Of a DNA stretch of 64,000 nucleotides, positions 1 through 13,900 are shown one piece after another. Within the stretch, counting starts at the first letter, position 1; every line of letters begins with the position of its first letter. Source of the stretch: Tomocerus qinae (Eukaryota > Arthropoda > Collembola > Entomobryomorpha > Tomoceridae). The notes beneath the pieces are model-generated. The model saw nothing but the letters and a program-made list of their open reading frames with translations. It was not told the origin of the DNA and searched no databases. A program made the translations under genes and the position numbers. The DNA is taken from NCBI GenBank assembly GCA_020055645.1, contig CM034548.1, forward strand, positions 14,880,001 to 14,944,000, written 5' to 3'.

Positions 1-3000
1 GAGAGAGAGAGACGATATCGTATGACAGGGACAGGGTGACCAACTGTCTCTATAGTGCCTGCTTATCTGAAAAAGACTTTCTTCAGCGTAAAAACAGAGT
101 GACTGAGATTGGACGAGATAAAGTTGGGGCGAGTGACTCGTAAGTCGTGGGATAACTCTCAAGTAGCTTTAATGTCGAGATTCGTCGCATTGCCATATTA
201 TCCTTGTAACTTACAACCATACATATTATATAGGTCCCTTTCTACTACTAGGGAAGCATACTAAAAGTACATTTGTGTCTCCGGGTCAGTTGTTTGTGTT
301 GTATCTATTTTTCTTTAAAAGGTTACTTAGGTGCTTACACAATATAATATGCTTTGGCTATAGAGAAAGCCAATTTCATATAATTGGTGCATAAAACCCC
401 ACAAAACAATTTAAGATGTGCCAAGTAACGATAAAGTAAGGCTGAACACAAGTATTTAGTGTGCAGCTGAATGTCCTGAATGTATTTAAAAGGAGCATGT
501 AAAGATAAAGATATCTACACTAGTAGTAAAAGTAGTACACTCAACTAATATGCACTATACACGATAGTCAGATGTTTAAATTGGCAGAGCAGTTACCTAA
601 GGTATATTATTATGTGTGTGTGGACTGTACAATATGTACTTATTAGTGATATATAGTAAGCAGACTGTGATTAGCCGGGGCAGGGAGACCAAATATACAT
701 AAACACAAAGGCCACCTTCACTCCAGTTGGTTTTGCTTCGGTTAATTGAGTTTTAGCAGACCATTGTGTTGGCCACTGAATGAAGCAGGGACCATGGACT
801 TGCTCAGCCATTGATTATAAATTCGATAAAGCCAAGCTTTCTTTACGAAAGCTGCAGAAGAAACAACAAAATCCAACTAAGCAGTTATTAGACTTGTTGT
901 TTGATGTGATTGTCGTGTTCCAAATGTAAGTGTAAGCTATCGGACTCGGACGTCCCTCACACTACACTGACCAAGATCCAACAGCGTCGAGATAGACTTT
1001 TCAGTCAGTTGACATCAGGAAACAACTTCTTTTATAAACTCCGAGAAAAGAGTCGCTAAGTTTACGAGGGAGTAATCTGAAGCGAGATAAAGAGAAATAT
1101 AATGTACGAAAGAGACAGTTCACTCACATCAAAACTCTCCTCTCTCGACTGCTCTCTACTAAAATAATGGTACAGTCTGTGTAACAACGAAGGTCACAAT
1201 ATTCTCTACAAATAAAAAAGCCCTACACTTGACTACATTGTTCCGTGACTACTGCCCATTGCCGACAACGACCAGTAGTGACGACGTTTTATTCCAAACT
1301 CTAAACCAAGGCAGTCGAGTCTCAATTCAATACCAACAAAGAATAGCCCAACCAAACACGCTTATAATACAATCCCCTAAAACATATACGCCACACTCAA
1401 AGTGTACATAGAAGACGGCAATCTCTTTGCCTTTCGACTTCACTCCAATTTATTACATACATAGGTATACTCTTCTACCAACAACTAATTTCACAGCATT
1501 CGTTAGACTCATGTTTCAACCCATTTAGCTTCAGTTTTCACAACCATTTGCAAAAGTCTGAAAACAATTTTCTCCTCTTTCAATTCCAAAATTGGAGAAT
1601 ATTTCTTCCATTAAAAGAAATTACTCAGCAATATTTTGTGACTGAGATAATTGAAGGCCTGACGCGATAGAATTTCTCCTATGGCAAAATTTCTCTTGAT
1701 CATTTCTTTCTCTTGTTCTTTTTCCTGCTACATTATATCTATTTATCCATTGCTGCTATACTGTAGCTATAACATAATAAGTAGTATGGTGATGCATATA
1801 ACAATACAGATTTTGAAGATACTATTCAATCACAGTTAGTTGTCCAGTTTAAATACTGACTGTAGATGCTAAAGCATAGATGTAGAGTTAAGATTAGCTA
1901 ATGATATTCATAAGCATTTTTTAAAATAAATGTCAATAATTAAATAGATAGATATTTAGACACTGAAGATAGAAATCACAGAAAATACTGTTGAAGAAAT
2001 TTATAATACACTTCAATCTGTACCTTAGCCATGGGCAAATGGCTACAGTGTAGCGTAACTATAGTACAGGAGAAGCAATTTAAGAAGAGAAAGAATGATT
2101 GAGATAAATATTGTTACAGGAGAAATGCTGAATCTAAACACATTCGTGTTTCTCCTAACAGTAATAGTAAGATAAGCTAGGTATAATACGCTCTTTACAA
2201 GACTGAGCATATACTGTAATACAAGCAATTCTTATCCAAAAGTGGACATTGAGTTTCACCCTCAACTATTTTTGTCAATAATAGGTCATAAAATTTTATA
2301 CCTGCCGATTTATATGCGCTATTCATTATCAAACTCTTTGGACGTAATTTATAACTGATAACGTTTCACAAATTGTATTTCTACCAAAGTTCAAGCGGCA
2401 CTATAATACTGTCTTGATAGGTCATAAGGCAGATTTGCCCCATTGCACCGGTTTCAACTAGCCTGAGACAAAAGTCAATATTTCCTTCTTGCCCCAAAAA
2501 ATTGTATTGTGAGTAATATATTTAAGGAGGTGTTTCAATTCTATTTAAAAATTGTAGAACGTAGATTCATAACGATCGAGTAGTGAAGAATAAATTTTGC
2601 GACTCGGTAGTTTGAACTTGTTAAAATATTTAAAATACTTACTTGATATCAAAAAAGTGCCAATGTAATATGCAAATGTACTAAGGTACACGATGTTTAC
2701 AGACTCCTTTATTTTTAGATAGATATTGTCGTGAGCGGAGCAGGGTTCATAGACATTGCAATTATTGCCATATGAATGCGACTGTGAAGTGAAGGTAGAC
2801 AGTAATAGTGGTTGCACGTTCAGTGGTATTTAACAGGCGTTTTAGTGAATATTTACGTGTACAGTGATAAATTAGGTTAGTTTTAGGGTTGTGGGAGAGT
2901 CAGAAAAATGCAAAAAACAATAACGGGCATTATTTATCAGTTGAGTTAAGCTGAGACGACTTTCTCCGAATGCTCCGAATGTTATAAATGTGTAACTGTG

Positions 3001-4900
3001 GGAGAGTAGGAGTGGTGGGAATGTTGTAGGAATGTAAGAGATTGTTACTAATATGGTAAGACATGAGACATGACTTATTATTTATGTATATAAGATTGAA
3101 TATGACCTGTGCACCGGAATGACAATGGGTTCAGCGAGGAACTGGAAGTGGACGCCATGCCCCATCAAACAGTAGTGCAAGAAAATAAATGCGTTAGTTG
3201 TGTTTGTTTAGGTCTCCGGCAAAAAGTAAGGCACTAGGGCTTGGGAAATCTTTGTGTCCAATTTACAAAGTCCCTTCCTTCCTAACGTATAGGAGTAAGA
3301 TAATATATTATTACCTAGTAGTAAGTAGTAGTAACAGTAGTAGTCGTAGTACTAGTGGGTAAAGAGGGGTGGTAAACTGACAGCGGTAAAATGAAGTAGC
3401 CTAGTAGTAGTAACATTGTGTAGGTAAATAGGAGTATATTGTTTGGCGGAAAAGCGCAGACAATCAGTCAGGTCTGTTTAGTCTCGTGGATATAGAAAGA
3501 AGTAAAAGTTGTGAAGGAGTTTCAGTTGAGTTCCGACGGGAGGAGGAGAAGTAGAGTCAAATCAGACTGAAGAAGTGGACGAAGAAAACAAGTCAATTTC
3601 ATGTGAGTTCCGTGTCAGGAGAGAGCGGCTAGGACATGGAGCTAACAACAAGCCAGAAAGAGTGGTTTGTCTAACTTGGCCGGACTAAATAGTTTACGTG
3701 CTGTTACACTCACTCGGGCAATATTAAGCAATACGAAGGCATCTTCTTCCTATCTCTCGACAGGCAGGGAAAGTGGAAGGATTGTGTATACGTGGAAGAG
3801 TGAGGAGATCCGGAGTGTCGTACGCAGAAAGATTGCGCCATCGACTTAGCAAATTGTTGGCAGATTGAATAGGAAGCAAAAGGAGTCAGTCAGTTAGTTG
3901 ACAACATCAGCTAGTTGCAGTTGCAACTTAATTCTCTCCGCGACTTTCTCTTCTGAGGCACAGTAAGACTCGGGAATATTAGAACGGAATAAATATCTGC
4001 CATACGCATCCCATCTGACACTTTGTATCTTTCCACATGAAATATTATGTACTTAGTGGTCCTGGTAGGGAAGAAAAGGAAACAGTGGTCTAAGTTTCCA
4101 AGTCCAAACGTCCGTCGTCCTTCCCTCATCATTATTTGAATTGAATACAGACGAGCTCATCATCATTAACGAGCTCATGCATCTCCCTCTTTCTAAATGA
4201 TTGGTCGGTTGGGCATCCACATCATTCGGGACACAGACGACATAATAATATACCTAAGTCTATTTGATTGAATTGCAACGAGAGTGTGTGAGTTGAGAAG
4301 ACACTAAACCGTTCAATTAAACTCATTTCTCCTCATCAGACTAAATACATACACACCAGCCAAACAACTCTCTAAATCCCTCACCACATCATTCACAAAA
4401 ATTTAGTACCAACAACACTACAACCAGCCACTACACGGAAATGTGTTATATTTACACCGAAAAATAAAACCATCGTATTTTCTTTAGCGTCTGGCATCAT
4501 CTCTCTCTCTCTCTCTCCACACGTAATAAAGCAGCCAAATAAAATTGGGAAAGGAGCAGTTTTCTTTAAACCATAGACACCAATTCCCGAGAATCGAAAC
4601 CACAGGCGTGTCAGCCTTTTGTTGCTCGTGATATCTTGGCTTCATTAACTTGAGACTGAGCTAGACTCGCTTCTAGTCCTTAAAATCATCTCTCTTTGTT
4701 ATCACTCGCTCATGATTTTTGCCATCTCCGGTTGTTTATCTCTGCTCCTTCGCTCCCGGTTTTCATCACAACTCATCTGCTTGTCATTGATATTGAAGTT
4801 AATGTTCCAGCCCCTCTAAACACTACCTAGTGCCATCAAACTCTCCTTCTCAGCCGGAAACCGAGTCGTAGACACACACTTTACAAAAGCACCAAGTAAG
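1..4900. other. Intergenic; simple repeats and leader-like DNA, no gene seen
   Basis: Begins with a GA run (1-11). A degenerate TAG/GTA-rich stretch lies at 3315-3355 and a (CT)8 run at 4501-4516. Purine-rich DNA at 3.46-3.85 kb and pyrimidine-rich DNA at 4.3-4.9 kb look like untranslated leader, the latter ending near a gtaagt donor at about 4897. No coding exon is supportable. Confidence 0.5.
4501..4516 (+). repeat. (CT)8 microsatellite
   Basis: An uninterrupted CT run in a pyrimidine-rich stretch. GAGA-type sites are common in arthropod promoters, but no gene start is demonstrated here. Confidence 0.9.
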
Positions 4901-7900
4901 TGCCTTCTTTCATTATTCTGCCCCTTTTACCCCCAAGCTTCATTCCTTCCATGGCAAAATTCATTTTGACAAAATACTAAATTTTATTTCAAAAGGTATG
5001 AATTTCTAATCAATACGAACAAACTTGTTTAGCTCGTCACTAGCGATTGCGTTGATTTATTCATCCGTACATTAAATGCATAGCATTTGTACCTCCTTTT
5101 AAAGTTTAGGCTTGTTTCGACTGAATTTCAATCTTTACTGAACCAAGTAAATATTGACAAATGTTTATTGCATGTAGTGTTGAAACGCGATGACATTAAA
5201 CATTCCCATCAGAATTAATTTCGCTAGTTTGCGGTTTGCCAGTGGTTTTCCCTCAGGCTAAAGATTCAAACCAACTCCAAACTACTCTTTGCTATGTCTC
5301 TATCCCTAATGAATATATTTTCTGTGTTGTATTTCTCGAAGCGTTTTTCTTTATGTAGTTCCAGGAATCCTCATAATATTCATTACTGCGTTCTACTGTC
5401 TGTTTGCATTAGTTCGGTACCCATGCAAGTACTTACGTAGAGATTTAAGTACCCCGTGACAAATCTCACCAATAATTCTCTCCCGATGCTCCATTTCTTT
5501 TCGTTTTAGTAAATAAAGTAAACAGTAGGAAAACCTCGTAAAAGTGAGGATCTCTTTCCAAAAGCCACTTAAGTATCACTTTAGTCCAGGGATATGCATT
5601 GCAAACAGTATTTTGGTGACATCAGTAAATAAGTTGAGGAGCATCAACCACGAATTTTGCAATGTTGTCGCATATCATCTCACCATTTACTGTAGTTAAC
5701 TACGTACCTTAGCCCTTGGTGGAGGCATCATGTCAGTCTTTAATTCTTATGTGTAAATTCAGTCGTCACCTTTTAGTATCCACTTATTACTTATGATCCT
5801 TGAATCCGCTTGTAAAACCCGTGCTGAATAATGTGTGTGAAATGAGTTGGAATTATTTTAGCGTCAGAATAAACCCAACTCCAAATACTCGAGTTATAAG
5901 AAAATATTTCCATTAGCACCAATTGGAAAATAAGCTTAAATCGATGTCGGGTTACAATCGTAGCAAATAAATATAATTAAGCCGTCCTGTTACGTTATAA
6001 TTAAAATGTATTAATTTCTCCAAGTGGCAGTTTCCAATTCCGGACAAGTAGGAAGCAGTAACTATGAGTATTCAGAATTTCATAATGAGAAAGCATTACA
6101 AGATGTGAGTTTTAGGGATTACATTGATTTTTGTAGTTATGATATGTACATATTTATTTAAGTAAGTGTTTAAATAGAGTTTTGGAATGATATAGTAGAT
6201 GCGTGAAAGAAAAAAGAAACTAGTTGCTCTGTGTCTGGTCTTTTGATATGTATTCATAAGTACTTAGTTAGATAATATAAATGCATGTCTATGTTTGTAC
6301 ACGCTTAGTTTTTGCTTCTATCCTACTTGTCTTCTTTAATTCTGACATTTTCATCTGTGCTAACAAGAGCTACGTAAGTACACAATTTGCATACGAGTTA
6401 GATAGTGATTTGAGTTGACTTTAGCTCTTGCAGACGAAGGCGAACTTGAAACCATGGAGAAACATGTGCTGATGATGTGACCAATATGAATTCAGAGGCT
6501 TTTGCCTTCACTTGACTTTCACTTGCATTTTACATGGCCTAACTCCCATTAGCATTCCCATTACCATCTTGAATTACAACACACCACTCTATACAAGTCT
6601 AATATATACAGACCTGCATTTACTCTACGATATTCAGAAACACTCTCCTCCATTATGCTTCATATGCGGCTCCTATAAAACATACACTCGGCTGTATTTA
6701 TGTTTGCAGAATTCTGTATCGCTGTGCTTAATCTCCACTTTCTCCTCTAACCTAGGAGATCGGGTATTCTCCAGGCCTCCCGCAGTTGCTCTGTTTTTGC
6801 CATTCGCTACGAAATAGGTACTTGCAAATAGACACCTTTACTTCCTCCACTCCAATCGGTGACAACTAAACTTATTTCCTAAAACGGATTTAATAGTGCA
6901 TACCTATGTGCCCATTAAATACACCTACATACGTTCATGCTATTTATGCACTCCGTGCAATAAATGGTCACAGTAATTCCATCAAAAGGTCACAATCGAC
7001 ATAGGTATTTTTGTAGTATGTATAGTTAAGGGATTTAATACATTGATCAGAAATATTCCCTACGTCACGTTTTAGATTGCAGACTGAGATTGCACAATTT
7101 CTGACATCAGACTATGAAAAACTATGTAGAATCTGCAGTACATTCTAAAATTAAATCAAAACAGGTACCTACACACAAACCTTACGTTTCTCTCTTACTA
7201 ATCACGGATCACTGATTTTCAAGATATTGGCGACAACGTAGAGCTGTTCCCTATTTTTAGAATTCAAAGTGCATACCTTCCTTTCTTTAATGTATTCGGA
7301 GGATTTCTAAGGATTTCTTCACTAGGTACCCATCCAAGTCTTAGCTATGTGGAAATCTCAACCTACGTAAGAAGGGGAAAGTGTAAGCGACATATTTACT
7401 TTGCATACTTTATACTTACAATTAGATCTGCCGTCCGATAAACACTAACACTGCGTTACACTACAAAACTTCCATGCCAAAACGTCTTTTAACACGCACA
7501 CACAACTCATTCTTACAGATAAGAATTACAATTCACGTCTTTTAGCAGAAATCTTAATTTTTATGCTCTGGGCATAAGGGGACCTATATTATACATCACT
7601 TTCACCACATTTTACTTTTATTACGATATAATCCTATGACGATATTGTCGATATTATACTTTCTATTTTCTTTGCAATAGTAAAACCTTCCTTGTCATCA
7701 TTTGATATACTCTTTGTCTTGCAAATAATAATAACACTAAAATCCCAGCAACGAAATAGTTTTAGACAGGCAGATAATAATTAGATCCTACGACGAGAAC
7801 CTCAAAGCATTCCTAAAATTCTATCAATCAAGAACGTTCAACGCGGATGTCGTGCGTAGTACATTCATTTAGGTATACTCAGCACACAATATTCTCCCAA

Positions 7901-10900
7901 TTCATACAACATTACTAATTATTCACAGCTTGCTTATATTGCTAAATTATTCCTCTTTATCTCGGTTCTGGAATTTAATTACACCTACCTTGAATTTAAA
8001 CGGTTGTTGTAGTTTTGCAAAATCAGAGCTAAAATTTACATATTTATCTGCATTTATGCATATAAATAATTCATTTTTGTATTTAGAAACGCCCTCCTTT
8101 TAATTTAAAATATACTACGAAATTTGATAATGGTAAGTGTATTTCGAAATCCCGCAGTATGACTGGTTTGAAGGTTTTATGAACGTTATTTGTACTTCCT
8201 GATGTATTTCCAGTAGGTAATTAAATATTTACTGCTGGTGCTGCTCCTTCTGCCGGATCAAGTCTATGAAACCAGTAATCAAATTAATGCTGAAATTGTA
8301 TAGTGGTATTATATCTTTGCCTGTTAGTTACCTAATGTACTTATGTATCTACGTGCCGTCATGAAACTTGCTCCGTGATCAATGAATGTGAAGAGAGAAG
8401 CATTAAAAATGCACCGGGGACAAAAACATACTCCTAATGATCACCGAAATGCTACTTACATGTACTTAACTATAATATATATAAGCTTAGCAGTTTATTC
8501 GGAGTTTAACAATTTTACGCGTTCCAAGGTAAAAGTTATATCTTGATAAGTATTAGTAGGGAAACAGGAATCTACGCTTTTGTAGCTGCCATTCGCTGCC
8601 AGCAGCGCTAGAAAGCTATCAGATTGAGTTCTGTGAGCAATGCACTCGACACGTTTCTGCGTTCAAGGAAATACATACATACAGATATTATTACTTTTAC
8701 TAGCAGGTTCACGGTTCACCCATGTGGTGGCTGATCCACGTATAGATGTAAATCAGGTTTCAAAAAGCTTTCCTAATTTACACGGGCATCTACATGGCTA
8801 TCATAATATTTTATTATACTTCCCTCGTTCCTATCCTTCCTTTCCAACAAATAATTTTATACATCCACTCAGGAATGGTCATCCGCTAAATTAGCTCAAT
8901 CTATTGTGACTCCATTTTAGACATCTATTTACAATGTCCAAATTCACCCTTTTGCATTCTATTGTCATTCTTTAATGATTAAAAAGGCAATTCTTTCGAA
9001 AATATTAAACCGGCAAAGGTCGCAATAACTAAAAACTCAAATTTATATTATTCTGTGATAGGCAAGATGTATTATTGGTACATAAGTTCAAAGCTCTAGG
9101 AATAAAAGTCAGTAATACTGCGTGAGCTACAATCTACACTATTCTACATTTAAGGTATACATGTAGTACTTACATGACTTACAATAGATGCAATAATTTT
9201 AACAGTACCTATAGTAATTTTGTTACTATGCCTAATAATAAATGACTTTTAGACCCTTTTAACTTTGATAAGCGTCTTAAGCAGTAAGTTACTTACAATG
9301 TAACGTCAGAATTTATGGAGCCAAAGTTAAGGACATGGCTTGAGCTGAAAGCTCTGTTTGATGGCTAATAAAATACATGATTGAGCTAATCGGTTGTTTC
9401 TAGGGGGACTGGGCAGACCTAAATGTTACAAACGTTTAACTATAAAAGGTCAATGTAATAAGCTCTTGTTTAACAACTCTATTTAATTCAGACAAAAAAT
9501 GTGTTTTCGATGGATACAACTAGTAGATGCTCAGATTATAGTTTCAAACTTTTAACTTGAGTGAGAGAAGACCTTTGGAGATATAGATAATGCAAACAAA
9601 TACCTATAAACTATTCTGGAGTAAACTATCCATCTAGGTATCTTTCTCAAATATTTCTTCAATATGATCCAATACCCCTGGGACACTTCTCTTTCGCATT
9701 CTATCCCATTGATGTCACAATCACAAAAAAGTAAAGGCCATTCGAATAAGCAAATACCTGTGATAAGAAGAAAATATGGTGAATATAATGCTTATAGTAT
9801 ACTTATAAACAAAAATCTTATTAGTAGAGTGTCAGGGTTGTGAAATTGGGCCATAAACTTACAACTTTGTGTCAATTTCGGCTTAAAGGGTTGCAAGGGC
9901 CCATCATACTGTCTCTATATAGTCTATGGTCCTTGAAAGAAAATTCTAATGTTTTATATGTAAAATGAAACCATGTTCTGCATTTTGGCAATAGGAGATT
10001 TACGACAACTTTGGAATTCCAAGGGTTCTTCTCATTGGAAAAATGAGTTTTCTCTTTCTTGATTTTATAGAGTAGCTACCTAAATATTACCACCTCCTGC
10101 ATAAACTTTTGGGGAAAGTAGAACGAAATACTATCCTTTGCACTGAAATAAAGTTAAAGAAATCAGTCTGAGCTTTCCAATTTGTTTCCGATTGAGTTCT
10201 TGCATAGGCTATAGCTAGAAACTAAGTTTGTAGTATCCTTGAGAGTAAAAATAAGTACACAATAATATCCAAGACAATCTTTGCCAAGTTTTAATGAAAC
10301 GTAGAAAGTTTGGAAGTCGGTGAGATTGAAAAACCAAAAGTCGAAAAGACACAACTCTTTGTATATTTATTGCGATGAAACAACTAGATTGAGAATTCCA
10401 TTGAAATTGTATGACATAATTGGATAGTAGCTAAAGTTACACTTACAGGAAAGTTATTGCTCCATACTAAACAAGAGTCTTTTTGACAGAATGCATGTTC
10501 CATTCCAATTACACTTTTTACAGTCACGGCTCTGCATACGGCAACTTTTAGGCTTTTGATAGTTTCTTTATGTGACTATGTAAGGGTAATTATCATTAAA
10601 TAAACACGGTTTTTTTATTAAACATAGAAGATATTTAGCTTAAGATAAGGGTAAAAGCCATAACGAAGAATAAGTCACAAGAATAATAGTATATTATGAG
10701 TACGTAATTTAAGTACATAAACTTTAACTAGGTTACACTTTACTAGTAACAAAATTTAATTTCAGGAATTTAAAATTTTCACAAAAGTTTTTTAAAGTTA
10801 ACAACCAAACATGATAAGAATTACTAAATTATTGTTTATCAGGGTATAACTGTTTATTAACATTATCATTCGATGACATTATATAGAGCTTAGATAATAG

Positions 10901-13900
10901 TAAATTGAGTGTAAGTGGAGATCAACAGCAATTTAAAATAATAGCTTGTAGGCATGGAAAGTAAAAATAATTATCAACTGAAGTGAAAATATCGACGAAA
11001 GTAATTCCTGAGCCCTGAGATATATAATTAAGTTAGAATTGGTTTACAAACGCTGATGAGTACAAGTAGGTAGTGCTTTTAATTTACTCTTAGAGGAATA
11101 TGAAAGCATAAATAATTCAATTATTCTTTGTTATGTAAGTTATGGTATGAGAAGAGACTTTAGTTAAATGGAAAACTAGGCTTTCATTTGTAGATGGTGT
11201 AATTGTATCTTTGGACTAATAAGAGTGGGAAATTCTAGTCTATTGAAAGTGGAAAGGGGAAATCGAATTAGGGAGAGAAAGATGAAAAGAGACTGATGTT
11301 TTTAAGTAGGTACTAAGTGAACGGAATAGAATGACAAAGCAGGATTTATGTAATGGATAGATGAGACGGTGCCAAATAGCTGGGAATTTAGTAAAAGGAC
11401 ATCTTTCCTGTTGTTTTATTAGCGAGTAGGCCTTCTCTGCTTTCTCCCTTCAACTTTCACTTTCTCACGGTGTGTGACGAAGGAAATGACAAATATATCA
11501 ACCCAAATTATTGATTGACTTCTGCATCCAACTTCCCTTAGTTATTCACCAGGGAACTGAATGCCTCTGCTTTCCAATTCCGACGACTCAAACTATAAAG
11601 GCAAAGAGTTATCGATGAGAGCTCTAGAGAGTCCTCCGTCTTTTTTCTGCCGACTTGTCCAGCTTTTCCGCCCTTCCCGTTTTGACAATGTACTGAACTG
11701 ATAAGTGGCCTGGCTCAGATCAACTCTCTCTCTACTTATGTACCTTTTCACCTTCCTCGACCAACTACACTGCATTGGCTCAAGTGGCTACTAAACAAAA
11801 AACTCTTTCCTCCATTGAAATCCTGGAAAAATTCCGATTCTGACCGGCATCTGCCTTGGCCCATCGAATGATAGTTAACATATGCCGCCCTTCTCCTTAT
11901 CAGCCCTACATTATTAAAAAACCTGCTGAGGTTGGATGGCAGAAAAGTCTAGACCACAGACAGATCCACAATCATCTCCTCCTACATTCTCATCAAAATC
12001 ATTTGATGTTGCGAAATCTAAAATATGTGTACGAAGTTTCAAGAAATTCGGACTGTTTGCTGTTCTATTTTCTACTGGAAGGAGTTACAGCAAGCAGGGA
12101 TGTTATCTGTAAGACACTCCCGGTAGAAAAACAGCGTCTGCTATTATCACAGTTCTGACATGGACAAAAGGAGAGATTAAAAGGCAAAACACAAAAAGGA
12201 AAGTCAATTACTTGCAGAAATCAGGATAAAGTTATCGTGCTCTGTTTTTTGTTTTCACTCAACACTTTCTGCAACATGTCTCACAACTCATACTGACCAT
12301 TCTGGTTTTTTTCTGTCTATTAGTGAAACCTTACAAATCTTACCGTTACAAACAATAGTTTAGGTACTTGAGATATATACCAGCTGATTAACTTGCACTT
12401 TGGTACTTTATTTTCACAAATTCAAAAAATAGTGATTTATATTAATAATTTGAAGGACAAAATTATGCCCAAAATTAATCTGCTTAGAAATAGAATTATA
12501 TCTTTGGGAAGTGCGCAAGTGCATGAGACAAAAATGAATTTTTAGCATATAATCAATCCGTATCATCTGTATTTTTTGCATTAACAAGCACTTCGCGAAT
12601 TTTATTGTTATACAAAAATGTCCAGTCTAAGTATTCCTACATAGCCTACGTTGGTAACTGATAATAAGTTATAAATTTAGTTGTAAGATGTACAGACAGA
12701 AATGCCAAGGAAAAAGTTTCTGTTCACATGATAAAATCATATCTACTGCTTCTGACTTAACAGATGTGCAAAGTTAGTGAAGTACTAGTGCCTATTCACA
12801 TTAGCAAGACTACACCATATGGAAAGAAAAACTGACAGAAGGCTTTCTCGCAATATTATTTTTGTAAAGTTTGTTACCAACGAATTATGAAACTTACTTT
12901 ATAACTATGACCATTGGAAAAGTTGTTTGGTTAACAAATTCTTGTTTCCAAGGGCTAGGATCCATATCTTATTAATTAAACATACCTAGATGCATGAAGG
13001 TATATATGGACCAACAACAAATAAGTTATTAAACTATAATATTATAAAATACAAGGTATAAAAGTAACATTGTCAAATATTTTCGTCAATGTCATTTCCT
13101 TTAATTTTTTGATATGGAGGTAATCATTAAACGAGATATTTGCCTAGGCTTAAGTTTATAATGTAATAGGAGACCAAAATTGAAGGGTCCCATTGCAAGA
13201 ATGGGGCCCTTAAAATGAAATGTGAACCGTCTTGAGATTTGGTGTTATAGACCATTTCTGTGGGCACAAATTATAATATACTATTATATTTGACAGTTCT
13301 ACTATTTTAAGTACAGATATTGACTGATATATTTGTGCTATTGAATTGAGACTGTTTTTATTTAAATTTTTCCTTCGCAGATTTGAAAAGTTCTTTAATT
13401 ATTTTTTGTCTATTTTTGATAAATTTGCTTAATAATTTATGTTTATTAATTTTCAATAGTCTGTTGTTATCAGTTACTTTATTAATTATTATACATAATA
13501 ATAAAAATAAATATTTATTGTTTGAAGTTGAACTAGTCTTACTTAGTTTCACCATTACATTATTGGACTGTAAAAGCATAGAAATAATGGAGTACCTACT
13601 CTACCCACAAATTTTTTAAAAGGTTTCCTTTAAATTTATGATATTATATTCATCTACTGGAGATACCCATAGAAATTTTATAAAATACGGAAGAGATCTG
13701 ATACAATTTGATTTATTGTGCCTTATGAATAAATTCCTACTAAATTTCATCAACCTTTACTTGAGAGACAAAGCGTGTGTCGGGTTTCTTACCAAGTAAC
13801 GCATTTTATATCTATTTTTGGGTTTGTCTCCTTCTCCTAAATTCCTTTGAACTTGGAGTATTTCCTTTCTGATTCAGAATAGCGAATTGGCTCCTAGTAG

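Noticed and set aside
8640-8894. 84-codon frame with an ATG and a signal-peptide-like start
   Set aside because: The hydrophobic stretch is short, the rest is composition-biased (His, Pro, Tyr), and no family or partner exon was recognised. It could be a secreted peptide, but this is not supportable.
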